From: CAVSUZ01 sp963791885 | GTDB lineage: Bacteria > Pseudomonadota > Alphaproteobacteria > Acetobacterales > Acetobacteraceae | Reading direction: 5' to 3' | Length of the DNA stretch: 64,000 nucleotides | NCBI GenBank assembly: GCA_963791885.1 | Contig: CAWBUL010000006.1 | Span: 930,001 to 994,000, forward strand | Shown: positions 53,086 through 60,990 of the stretch, piece by piece | Layout: every line of letters begins with the position of its first letter | How positions within the stretch are numbered: the first letter of the stretch is position 1 | Position numbers and translations under genes: made by a program | Notes under the pieces: generated by a model | Databases searched by the model: none | What the model was told of the DNA's origin: nothing | Seen by the model: only the letters and a program-made list of their open reading frames with translations

Positions 53086-53109
53086 GAACGGCGCCTTCGG
53101 GCGCCGTTC
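53086..53109 (+). terminator. Intrinsic terminator after the PEP-CTERM gene
   Basis: GAACGGCGCC-TTCG-GGCGCCGTTC is a perfect 10-bp stem with a stable TTCG loop, 24 bases after the stop, followed by TCATTATG. The U-tract is weak, but the hairpin is very strong. Confidence 0.75.
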
Positions 53110-53237
53110 TCATTATGAACAGATGACCGATAGTCCCATCGGTCATCGCCGCCGTACCGCCCCTCCTGGGCTTCCGCCCACGAGAAGAACTGCGCCTGCG
53201 TCCAGTCTCTATGGAGTGGAACGTTCATCGCCCCGCA

Positions 53238-54434
53238 TCATACCACAACCGACGACACGCCATCACGCGCTACCACCCGCCCTCGCTTAACGACCCGCCG
53301 CTTGGTTGGCCGCGAAACCACCGCCTCGGCCACCGTCTCGCCCGGCACGATCACCAAGTCCCCCGCGCATCCCTCCGCGAGCCCATACCCCTCGATCTCC
53401 ATCACCCGAGCGCCGCCTATCGTGCAGACATCCAGCGCCAGCCGCAGCTCATCATCGCGGCGGAAATTGTTCCGCAGGCCCAGCAGCATGGCACGCTCCA
53501 GCATGTCGCCATTCCCGTACGGCCCCCACATATCGCGGACCCCATCTGATCCGGCGCAAACCCTGATCCCCGCCTCCCACAGCCGCTTCACCGGCGGCGT
53601 CGGCCTGCTCGCCGGGGCCGTGGTCATGATGGCGATGTCGAGCACCGCGAGTTGCTCGATCAACGGGTCCACCAGCGTCGGATCAGGCATCCCGAGACAG
53701 AACGCGTGACTCACCGTCACCTTGCCCTGCATGCCCAGCGCCCGCGTGCGCTCGAAGATCAGCTCCATCGAAAACGCGCCAATCTCGCCCGGCTCATGCA
53801 AGTGGATATCCAGCACCTTGCCGTAACGCTGGCACAGCCCGAACACCGCATCGAGGTGCCCCTTCGGATCGCGGTCGATCGCGCATGGATCCAGACCGCC
53901 CACCACATCGGCGCCTAGTCGCATCGCCGTATCCATCACCTCCAGCGTGCCCGGCCGGCAAAGCAGCCCCGACTGAGGAAACGCGACAGTCTGGATATCG
54001 ACGATGCCGCGCATCCCCTCACGCGTGCGCATCACACCCTCCAGTCCCGAGACGCCATGGTCCGTATCGATATCCACGTGGCTGCGGATATGCGTCGTGC
54101 CCATCAGCGATGTCTGCATACTCTGCCGGGCAGACTGGCGTTCGGGATCGATCCCCATGGCGCGCCGGTTGCGCCGCTCATTGTCGATCCGGTCAATCAA
54201 CCGCGGTCCGACCTCGTTTTTATACCAAGGCATGCCCCACATTGTCTTATCGAGATGCGTGTGCGCCTCGACCAAACCAGGCAAAGCAATCTCACCCCCA
54301 CCTTCTTCAACCACGGCACCCGGCGGCGCGGCGATGCGCGGCGCGATCCGGGCAATGCGTCCATCCTCGATCAGGATATCCGTCACGGCGCCGGCATAGG
54401 GCCGCACGCCGCGCAGAAGCAGGGCAGGGGGCAT
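53238..54434 (-). CDS. Cytosine-deaminase-like amidohydrolase
   Basis: A 398-residue cytoplasmic metallo-hydrolase of the cytosine deaminase/atrazine chlorohydrolase superfamily. Metal ligands: the H-x-H in LVEAHTHLDKTMWGMPWYKN, a His in LDIHLHEPGEIGAF, a further His in VTVSHAFCLGMPD, and the Asp in AGIRVCAGSDGVRDMWGPYG. The HTHLDK-T block is typical of CodA-like enzymes acting on N-heterocycles. The N-terminal beta-sandwich DILIEDGRIARIAPR and the closing GDLVIVPGETVAEAVV complete the fold. It is adjacent to the quinone oxidoreductase gene (7-base gap) on the same strand. Confidence 0.9.
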   Translation of the reverse strand: MPPALLLRGVRPYAGAVTDILIEDGRIARIAPRIAAPPGAVVEEGGGEIALPGLVEAHTHLDKTMWGMPWYKNEVGPRLIDRIDNERRNRRAMGIDPERQSARQSMQTSLMGTTHIRSHVDIDTDHGVSGLEGVMRTREGMRGIVDIQTVAFPQSGLLCRPGTLEVMDTAMRLGADVVGGLDPCAIDRDPKGHLDAVFGLCQRYGKVLDIHLHEPGEIGAFSMELIFERTRALGMQGKVTVSHAFCLGMPDPTLVDPLIEQLAVLDIAIMTTAPASRPTPPVKRLWEAGIRVCAGSDGVRDMWGPYGNGDMLERAMLLGLRNNFRRDDELRLALDVCTIGGARVMEIEGYGLAEGCAGDLVIVPGETVAEAVVSRPTKRRVVKRGRVVARDGVSSVVV

Positions 54435-54441
54435 GACCGCG

Positions 54442-55443
54442 CTACGCCATCGTTAGAACGATCTTCCCGATATGCGCGCTGCTCTCCATCAGTCGGTGCG
54501 CTTCGGCCGCCTGCGCCATCGGGAAGGTCGCGTAGATCACCGGCCCGCACCGCCCCTGATCCAGCACCGGCCACACCTTCTCCCGTAGCGCCGCGGCAAT
54601 AGCCCCTTTTTGTATCGTCGTGCGTGGCCGCATCGTGGAGCCGGTGATCGTCAGCCGCCGCACCATCACTGGCAGCATATCGAAATCCGGTACCTTGGAG
54701 CCTTCAAGGAACGCGATCTGCACCAACCGCCCGTCCATCGCCAGGATGCGCAGGTTCCGCTGCGTGTAGGACCCGCCCACCATATCGAGCACGACATCGA
54801 CGCCATGTTCCTCGGTCAGCCTCTTCACCTCCGCCACAAAGTCCTGCTCGCGGTAGTTGATTGCCGCCTCGGCGCCCAGTCGCACGCAGGCCTCGCACTT
54901 CTCCGCGGAGCCGGCAGTCGCGAACATCCGCGCGCCGAACTCCCGGCCCAGCTGAACAGCCGTCACGCCGATACCGGACGAGCCGCCATGCACCAGCGCC
55001 GTCTCCCCGGCAGTCAGGCGTCCATGACCGAACAGGTTGGCCCAAACGGTGAAATACGTCTCCGGCACCGCGCCGGCGTGTACCGCATCGTACCCGCGCG
55101 GCCACGGGAGACACTGCGTTTCAGGCGCGACGCAGTATTCCGCATAGCCGCCACCATTCGCCAATGCGCACACAAGGTCGCCCACCCGCCAACGCCGGGC
55201 CTGCGCGCCCAGAGCCGCCACTTCGCCGGCCACCTCCAGCCCGAGCAGCGGACTCGCTCCCGGCGGTGGCGGATAGAGACCCTTCCGTTGCTGGATGTCC
55301 GGCCGGTTCACCCCCGCCGCCTGCACCCGGATCAGCACCTCATCCGGCCGCGGGACCGGCACTGGGCCGGAGGCCAGCTTCAGCACGTCGGGACCGCCGG
55401 CGCCATCCGCGGCGACATAGTTCATACTTGTCGGGACACTCAT
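54442..55443 (-). CDS. NAD(P)H:quinone oxidoreductase (QOR, MDR superfamily)
   Basis: A 333-residue zinc-free medium-chain reductase. The start MSVPTSMNYVAADGAGGPDV is followed by the GroES-like half (VLIRVQAAGVNRPDIQQRKG, GLEVAGEVAALGAQARRW), then the Rossmann half with ETALVHGGSSGIGVTAVQLG (the G-x-S-G-I-G loop) and LGREFGARMFATAGSAEKCE. The final block has YATFPMAQAAEAHRLMESSA. The pattern is that of the PIG3/QOR type that reduces quinones with NADPH. ATG 55443 is chosen; a longer frame to 55584 has an implausible Arg-rich extension. It precedes the amidohydrolase gene on the same strand. Confidence 0.93.
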   Translation of the reverse strand: MSVPTSMNYVAADGAGGPDVLKLASGPVPVPRPDEVLIRVQAAGVNRPDIQQRKGLYPPPPGASPLLGLEVAGEVAALGAQARRWRVGDLVCALANGGGYAEYCVAPETQCLPWPRGYDAVHAGAVPETYFTVWANLFGHGRLTAGETALVHGGSSGIGVTAVQLGREFGARMFATAGSAEKCEACVRLGAEAAINYREQDFVAEVKRLTEEHGVDVVLDMVGGSYTQRNLRILAMDGRLVQIAFLEGSKVPDFDMLPVMVRRLTITGSTMRPRTTIQKGAIAAALREKVWPVLDQGRCGPVIYATFPMAQAAEAHRLMESSAHIGKIVLTMA

Positions 55444-55495
55444 GCCGGCTAGCTTCGTGCCGCCCGGTCTCCCGTCAAGTGGGCGACCCCGAGGG

Positions 55496-55900
55496 CTAAC
55501 CCGGCGTCCCGTGCTGCTTCGCCCCAGGCACCGCCTGCTGCGGAATGGACAGCCCGCCGTCGCGCACCACGATCTGCGTCTCATTACAATCGTGCAGGTT
55601 GTTCATCTGCATCGTGCGGCCGTTCTGGAGCCGCACCCGTACACCGACGATGCAGTCCCCTCCAGGCACGAGCACCTCCGCCGCCTGGTCCACCGGGATC
55701 GCTCCTTTCCCCGGGTGCCACACCTTTCCATCCGAGGTCCGGACCTCCGCCTGTTGCACTTGGTGCGCGCTCCAGTTCTGAATCGCGATCGAGCGCGTGT
55801 CCTGCTGGGTATAAAGATTTGCGGCGGATGGGGCCCCTGCCCCAAGCGCCGTTCCAGCGAATGCCAGAACACCTACCGCGATGAGGGACGCGTATCTCAT
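55496..55900 (-). CDS. Small exported hypothetical protein
   Basis: A 134-residue exported protein. ATG 55900 with GAGGAG 8 bases upstream gives the signal peptide MRYASLIAVGVLAFAGTALG. The mature part is soluble and beta-like: IAIQNWSAHQVQQAEVRTSD, GKVWHPGKGAIPVDQAAEVL, CIVGVRVRLQNGRTMQMNNL. Two Cys residues, GGDCIVG and NLHDCNE, could form a disulfide. No named family is recognised. It lies 52 bases upstream of the quinone oxidoreductase on the same strand but has its own good ribosome binding site. Confidence 0.65.
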   Translation of the reverse strand: MRYASLIAVGVLAFAGTALGAGAPSAANLYTQQDTRSIAIQNWSAHQVQQAEVRTSDGKVWHPGKGAIPVDQAAEVLVPGGDCIVGVRVRLQNGRTMQMNNLHDCNETQIVVRDGGLSIPQQAVPGAKQHGTPG

Positions 55901-56008
55901 ATATCGGCTCCTCGTTCCGTTCCGCCTGAACAACGCCCCATCGGCCCTCCTGGTTCGCATTAACCGGCCGGCAAGCGCTGACCATTAGGCTCGCGATCGT
56001 GTGATGGA

Positions 56009-56992
56009 ATGCCGGACGTGACCCCGCCAGCCCGGCCGACCGGGCAGAAAACATTCAGCGTGCCGTTCGAAAGTGGCCACCTGCTCGGCACAAGGGTCCG
56101 GCAGGATCTCCGTGATGGGCTGGTCGCCCTGCTCCACGATTTCTCCAGCAACGGCTCCACCTACGTGGTGCCGTGGGCCATGGTACCGCGCGCCGTGGTC
56201 ATGACGTGGTTCGACGGCGCTCTGCATTCGCGCCTCGCCCAGCTCACGCGCCTCTCTCCCTCCGCGATCCAGGACACTGCATACGACGTGGTGGCCGAAG
56301 GCGGGGCGGGAGAGGCAGCGCGACGCGACGAGCAGGCCCGCCGTGATCGAGAAGAGGATCGCCGGACGGCGTTGCTGGAAATTCTCTCGGCAAGGGCATT
56401 GCGCGAAATCGGCATCTCGGTGGATGCCCTGGCGGGGGGAGGGATCACGCGCGAGCAGCTCGAAGCGGCCTGCGCGCGGCACGGGCTGCACCCGCACGAT
56501 CTGGCCGGCACGTTGGAGGCGTTCACCACGATGCTGATGCCGGTGGGCGCGAGCGGCGTCCTGGACGGCACACTCGAGGGGCCGCTCCGCCTGACGTTGC
56601 GGCAGCTCCGGCAGCTTTCCGCGCATCTTAAATGCCGGGAGGAGCATGCCGAGCGCGACGATCGGGACCGCTACGCCTTGGCGCACCGCGCCGCGGAAGC
56701 TGCTGTGACCCTGGCCGAACGGATTCTCGCCCGATTGGATGCACAGATCGCGCATGTCGCGGCTTCGCTGGCGGGATGGGCGAGGCTCGAACCCGAAATG
56801 GCGCGATGGATCTTTCAACTGGAGCTGATCCTCGACGGATGGCCGCAGGTGATCGCCTTCCACGCCGGCACAATCGATCCGCCCGCCGGCAGTCAGAGAC
56901 TCCCATGCCTCCATTCTGGCGACCATTCTGCCAGGACTGGCGAAGGAGCTGGTCGGGTCAGGGTAGGCAGGCCCACCTGTCATGTGATATGA
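56009..56992 (+). CDS. Large helical hypothetical protein
   Basis: A 327-residue cytoplasmic protein. It has an acidic-basic helical body (EQARRDREEDRRTALLEILS, RQLRQLSAHLKCREEHAERD), a small predicted alpha/beta start (FSVPFESGHLLGTRVRQDLR) and a Trp-rich end (GWARLEPEMARWIFQLELIL). Neither signal peptide nor membrane helix nor catalytic motif is visible. The last 30 residues become Gly/Arg-rich and may be a non-native end if a frameshift is present, but no alternative family-like frame was found. Function unknown. Confidence 0.55.
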   Translation: MPDVTPPARPTGQKTFSVPFESGHLLGTRVRQDLRDGLVALLHDFSSNGSTYVVPWAMVPRAVVMTWFDGALHSRLAQLTRLSPSAIQDTAYDVVAEGGAGEAARRDEQARRDREEDRRTALLEILSARALREIGISVDALAGGGITREQLEAACARHGLHPHDLAGTLEAFTTMLMPVGASGVLDGTLEGPLRLTLRQLRQLSAHLKCREEHAERDDRDRYALAHRAAEAAVTLAERILARLDAQIAHVAASLAGWARLEPEMARWIFQLELILDGWPQVIAFHAGTIDPPAGSQRLPCLHSGDHSARTGEGAGRVRVGRPTCHVI

Positions 56993-57023
56993 AGACTTTC
57001 GTCAGGAATAATCGACCGGGGAA

Positions 57024-57728
57024 ATGCCGAGCGAGGCGGTCATCCGCACCCGTCACCTTACCGACGAAGTGGCCGACCGCCTCGCGTCGCATATCCTGAG
57101 TGCGGGTTTACCGCCGGGCGACCGGCTTCCCAGCGCCGATGCGCTCGCCAGTTCATACGGGGTCAGCCGCACCGTCATCCGCGAAGCCCTCTCCCGCCTG
57201 AAGGCCGAGGGCCTGGTCGAAACACGCCAGGGATCCGGCGCTTTCGTCGCCCGCGAACACGCAGGCCGCCCCTTCAGGCTCCCCGCACGCTCTCCCGAAG
57301 CCGAAGACACCATTCTTTACGTCCTCGAATTGCGCGCCACGGTGGAAACTGAGGCAGCCGCGCTCGCAGCCGCACGCCACACACCCGACGACCTGCACGA
57401 AATCCGCCGCCATCTTCTGGCGATGGAGCATGCCGCCAGCGGCGAGGACGGCATCGAGCATGACCGGCAGTTCCATCGCGCCATCGCGGTGGCGAGCGGC
57501 AATCCGCTCTTTCCCCTGTTAATCGACTTTCTTGTGCAGCACTGCCGCGGCGCCATCCTCGCCGTCCGCCAGCACCCGACCGAATGGGCCAGCTACGCCT
57601 CGGATGCGGGAGCCGAGCATCGAGCGGTGCTCGCCGCGATCGAAGTGCGCGATCCGGACAAAGCCCGCGCCGCGATGCGTGATCACCTGAACGCGGGGAT
57701 GCGGCGCATCTCCAGCGCGATCCCGTGA
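57024..57728 (+). CDS. GntR-family regulator, FadR/FCD subfamily
   Basis: A 234-residue transcription factor. The winged helix is LPPGDRLPSADALASSYGVS then RTVIREALSRLKAEGLVETR, with the classic recognition helix and Q-G-S-G-A-F end. The C-terminal FCD domain (about residues 90-228) has VLELRATVETEAAALAAARH, EHDRQFHRAIAVASGNPLFP and AEHRAVLAAIEVRDPDKARA, including the metal- or acid-ligand histidines of this group. The PhyH dioxygenase gene follows 18 bases later with a strong ribosome binding site, so the regulator probably controls that enzyme and the transporter in response to their organic-acid substrate. Confidence 0.92.
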   Translation: MPSEAVIRTRHLTDEVADRLASHILSAGLPPGDRLPSADALASSYGVSRTVIREALSRLKAEGLVETRQGSGAFVAREHAGRPFRLPARSPEAEDTILYVLELRATVETEAAALAAARHTPDDLHEIRRHLLAMEHAASGEDGIEHDRQFHRAIAVASGNPLFPLLIDFLVQHCRGAILAVRQHPTEWASYASDAGAEHRAVLAAIEVRDPDKARAAMRDHLNAGMRRISSAIP

Positions 57729-57746
57729 GAAAAGGAGGAGCCATCC

Positions 57747-58646
57747 ATGCTGACCCAAGCACAGATCGAAGAATACAATCGGGTCGGTGCGATCGTCGTG
57801 CCGAACATCCTCTCCACTGACGAGGTGCAGCGCCTGCGCGCCGTCACCGACGAGTTCGTAGAGAAGGCGCGCGCCATCACCACGCACAACGAGATCTACG
57901 ATCTCGAGGACAGCCATTCGCAGCAGGAACCACGCGTTCGCCGCATCAAGACCCCGCACGCGCACCATCCGGAATATGGCCGCCTGGTTCGGCATCCGAA
58001 AATCCTCGCCGTGCTGGCAGATCTATGGGGACCAAACATTCGCTTCGACACCGCCAAGTTGAATCTGAAATCAGCCGGGTTCGGCGCTGCCGTGGAATGG
58101 CATCAGGACTGGGCCTTCTACCCCCATACCAACGACGATCTCGCAGCCGTTGGCGTGATGATGGACGACATGGCGATGGAGAGCGGGCCGCTGATGATCA
58201 TTCCTGGCAGTCACAAGGGCCCAGTCTACGATCACCACGCGGACGGGCGCTTCTGTGGCGCGATGGATCCCACCACCTGTGGCGTGGATTTCGCGAAGGC
58301 TGTTCCGCTGCTCGGCAAGGCGGGCTCCATCACCGTCCACCACGTTCGAGCCGTCCACGGCTCCGCTCCCAATACATCCGACCGGGACCGCCGCCTGCTT
58401 CTGTTCCAGTTCCGTGCCGCGGATGCATGGCCGCTGCTTGGTTTTCCCGACATCGAGAAATACGACGCACTGATGGTGTCCGGCCGCACGACGCTGGAGC
58501 CCCGGCTTGCGCCGGTTCCCGTCCGCCTGCCGCTGCCGCCGGCCGACAAACAGGGCTCGATCTACGAGAACCAGAAAGGACTGCCAAACCGCTTCTTCGC
58601 TCAGCCCGCGGCTGCGTCAAAGTCTCAGATGGAACTAGCGAAGTAG
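57747..58646 (+). CDS. Phytanoyl-CoA dioxygenase-family (PhyH) Fe(II)/2-oxoglutarate oxygenase
   Basis: A 299-residue non-heme iron oxygenase. The double-stranded beta-helix carries the facial triad: His and Asp in AAVEWHQDWAFYPHTND (H-x-D) and the distal His in HHVRAVHGSAPN, followed by an Arg (RDRRLLLFQFRAAD) for 2-oxoglutarate. The opening helix MLTQAQIEEYNRVGAIVVPN and GPLMIIPGSHKGP complete the family features. The start has AAAGGAGGAG upstream. The GntR gene before it and the transporter after it suggest catabolism of an imported hydroxylatable acid or amino acid derivative; the substrate cannot be read. Confidence 0.92.
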   Translation: MLTQAQIEEYNRVGAIVVPNILSTDEVQRLRAVTDEFVEKARAITTHNEIYDLEDSHSQQEPRVRRIKTPHAHHPEYGRLVRHPKILAVLADLWGPNIRFDTAKLNLKSAGFGAAVEWHQDWAFYPHTNDDLAAVGVMMDDMAMESGPLMIIPGSHKGPVYDHHADGRFCGAMDPTTCGVDFAKAVPLLGKAGSITVHHVRAVHGSAPNTSDRDRRLLLFQFRAADAWPLLGFPDIEKYDALMVSGRTTLEPRLAPVPVRLPLPPADKQGSIYENQKGLPNRFFAQPAAASKSQMELAK

Positions 58647-58756
58647 GAGCAGGATCGCGCGAGGTCGAAGGGCGGAGCGCGCGAATCCCTAACTGAGGTC
58701 CAAACAAAACGCGTGCAGGCCGGGACTCAACCGGCCGCGCAGAACGGAGGAAACGA

Positions 58757-60088
58757 ATGCAGCAGCCGGGAAAGCGCCGGGCACTCTGGCAGGCGGTCGG
58801 TGCCAGCACCATCGGCACCGTCGTCGAGTGGTATGATTTCTACCTCTACGGCACCGCCGCCGCCCTTGTGCTCAACAAGGTCTTCTTTCCCACGTTCGAT
58901 CCGCTCGTCGGCATCCTCGCGACCTACGCCACCTTTGCGGTTGGCTACTTCGTGCGACCCTTCGGCGGCGTCCTTTTCGGCCACTTCGGCGACAAACACG
59001 GCCGCAAACCCGTGCTCATCGCCACCCTGCTCTTGATGGGCCTGTCCACCGCGGCCATCGGCATCCTGCCCACCTACAATTCGATCGGGGTCGCCGCACC
59101 CATCCTGCTGCTCGTGCTGCGCCTGCTTCAGGGCCTCGGCGCCGGAGCGGAATACAGTGGGGCGATCCTGTTTGCTGCCGAATACGGCACCGGCCGGCGC
59201 GGCTTCTTCGCGAGCTGGCCGCCCTCCGCCACGGACTTCGCCATCGCGCTCTCGGCCGCCGTGTTCTTCCTGTTCTCACTGATGCCGAGCGACCAGTTCC
59301 TCGCCTGGGGCTGGCGCATTCCATTCCTTCTCAGCCTGCTTGCAGTCGGCATCGGCTATTTCATGCGCCGGCGCATTCTCGAAACCCCGGAGTTCTCCGA
59401 TGTGAAGGAACAGGCCCGCCAGACGCGTGTGCCCGCGTGGGAGCTGATTACGCGCCATCCACGCCGTGTGCTGGTCGCCATGGGCGTCAACGTCGCACCC
59501 AGCATCGGCTACGTGTACTCGGTCTTTGCACTGGGTTACATCACGCGCCAGCTTGGCGTACCGCAGGCCGTCGCGCTGATCGCCCTGATCATCGCTGCGC
59601 TCTCCGGTGCGACGTCCTGCGTTCTGTATGGACGGTGGTCTGATCGCATCGGGCGATATCCCATCATGATGGGCGGCGCGATCTTCAGCGCGCTCTACGC
59701 CTTTCCGTTCTTTCTCCTGCTCGAGACACGCAATGCGATCGTGATCATCATCGCTATGGTCGTGGGATTCGCGGGTGGTCTGCGCGCGATCTTCGGCGTG
59801 CAGCCAGCCTTCTACACCGAGCTGTTCGAGGTACGCCTGCGCTACAGTGGCATCGCGCTCGCGCGTGAAACAACAGGAGCGCTCGTCGGTGGCCCGCTAC
59901 CCCTTGTCGCCACGGCAGCGGTCGCTGCTGCCGGCGGCGCATGGTGGCCGGTCGCCGCCATTATGGTAGTGCTGAGCCTCATCACCGTCGTGTCCTTGCT
60001 TGCAGCGCCAAGCCCTGTAAAGGCAGCGGAGGCGGATGCAATTGGATGGGGCACAGCTTCCGCGACGCCCGTGCATCCGGGCGATTAA
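58757..60088 (+). CDS. MFS transporter, metabolite:H+ symporter (MHS) family
   Basis: A 443-residue, 12-helix inner-membrane symporter. It starts MQQPGKRRALWQAVGASTIG followed by TVVEWYDFYLYGTAAALVLN, the MHS helix 1 signature. Motif A is FGHFGDKHGRKPVLIATLLL; FLQGLGAGAEYSGAILFAAE-type (here LLQGLGAGAEYSGAILFAAE) is the MHS helix 4-5 motif. MHS porters bring in dicarboxylates, citrate, shikimate, proline or betaines with protons. A strong ribosome binding site (GGAGGAAACGA) precedes the ATG. It closes a three-gene group with the GntR regulator and PhyH oxygenase. Confidence 0.92.
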   Translation: MQQPGKRRALWQAVGASTIGTVVEWYDFYLYGTAAALVLNKVFFPTFDPLVGILATYATFAVGYFVRPFGGVLFGHFGDKHGRKPVLIATLLLMGLSTAAIGILPTYNSIGVAAPILLLVLRLLQGLGAGAEYSGAILFAAEYGTGRRGFFASWPPSATDFAIALSAAVFFLFSLMPSDQFLAWGWRIPFLLSLLAVGIGYFMRRRILETPEFSDVKEQARQTRVPAWELITRHPRRVLVAMGVNVAPSIGYVYSVFALGYITRQLGVPQAVALIALIIAALSGATSCVLYGRWSDRIGRYPIMMGGAIFSALYAFPFFLLLETRNAIVIIIAMVVGFAGGLRAIFGVQPAFYTELFEVRLRYSGIALARETTGALVGGPLPLVATAAVAAAGGAWWPVAAIMVVLSLITVVSLLAAPSPVKAAEADAIGWGTASATPVHPGD

Positions 60089-60089
60089 G

Positions 60090-60413
60090 CTACGGCGTTT
60101 CAACCAGATCGCGCAGGCGCATGAGAGCCTCATCCCACTGAGCGGAAATGGAATCGACGTAGGAACGCAGCTCCGCCAGCCGTTGCGGTTTGAGCTCCCA
60201 GATGCGATCGCGCCCATCCCGTTCGCTGCGGACCAATCCTGCACTTTGCAGAGCGTTAAGGTGCTTCGTCACGGCTTGGCGCGAGACACTCGTCCCTGAG
60301 GTCAGGCTTGCCGTGGAGAGCGGCCCGAGGCGGCACAGGCGTGCCACCATGGCAAGACGGGTGGGGTCGCCCAGAGCAGCGAAAGCCGGTGCCGCGGTGC
60401 GCGCCTGAAGCAT
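60090..60413 (-). CDS. ArsR/SmtB-family regulator
   Basis: A 107-residue winged-helix repressor. It opens ARTAAPAFAALGDPTRLAMV and has the recognition region LSTASLTSGTSVSRQAVTKH followed by LNALQSAGLVRSERDGRDRI, with the usual beta wing. No metal-binding Cys pair is visible, so it is the type that regulates without arsenite/zinc ligands. In this subgroup the gene normally travels with an SRPBCC (AHSA1) gene; here that gene lies 12 bases upstream on the same strand, so the order is SRPBCC then arsR. Its stop is 1 base from the convergent MHS transporter stop. Confidence 0.9.
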   Translation of the reverse strand: MLQARTAAPAFAALGDPTRLAMVARLCRLGPLSTASLTSGTSVSRQAVTKHLNALQSAGLVRSERDGRDRIWELKPQRLAELRSYVDSISAQWDEALMRLRDLVETP

Positions 60414-60425
60414 GGTGATCCGGTG

Positions 60426-60920
60426 CTACGCTGCTGCGGGCGTCGCCAGATATTTTTCGATCAGTTGCAGCTGCTTGCTCCAGCCGCCGTCATTCGCCTC
60501 AAACGCCTTTGCCCGCCGTTCGAGTGGAATGCGATCGAAACCAGATTCCGTGATTGTCAGCCTGGTACCGCCTTCGACCTCCTTGAGTTCGAAGATGATC
60601 AACGTTGTCGGTTCAGCCGAATAATCGATCCCCGGTTCGACGGCATAGGGATGCCAGCGAAACGCAATCCGGTGCATCGGCTCGATGCTGTCCACCGAGA
60701 ACGCGAACGGCTTGTCTTCATACGGCTTCTGCAGCTTCGCAACGTCAGGATCGACTTTGGTGGGCGTGATCCGCCCCGTCAGTTCCGCACCCGCAGTGAA
60801 GGGACCATCGAAAGCAACGCCGAACCAGGTACCAAACTGGGTGGCATCGGAGACAGCACGCCACACCCGCTCCAGCGGAGCATGCAACAGGATCGTCTTT
60901 TCGATGCGGTCTGGCGTCAT
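60426..60920 (-). CDS. SRPBCC/AHSA1-family protein
   Basis: A 164-residue START-like protein. It opens RIEKTILLHAPLERVWRAVS, then FGTWFGVAFDGPFTAGAELT and the typical GGTRLTITESGFDRIPLERR near the end, matching the Activator of Hsp90 ATPase homologue 1 (AHSA1) branch. These bind hydrophobic ligands or partners in the cytoplasm and often occur with an ArsR regulator. ATG 60920 with GGGAGG upstream is chosen; the frame extends further as a low-quality Arg-rich stretch. It is the first gene of the pair with arsR. Confidence 0.9.
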   Translation of the reverse strand: MTPDRIEKTILLHAPLERVWRAVSDATQFGTWFGVAFDGPFTAGAELTGRITPTKVDPDVAKLQKPYEDKPFAFSVDSIEPMHRIAFRWHPYAVEPGIDYSAEPTTLIIFELKEVEGGTRLTITESGFDRIPLERRAKAFEANDGGWSKQLQLIEKYLATPAAA

Positions 60921-60990
60921 CAGCAACCTCCCGGTTGCGCGACATAGCAGACGCTGAAGAGGACACGCAACCCTATGGTTGCTCCAGCCT

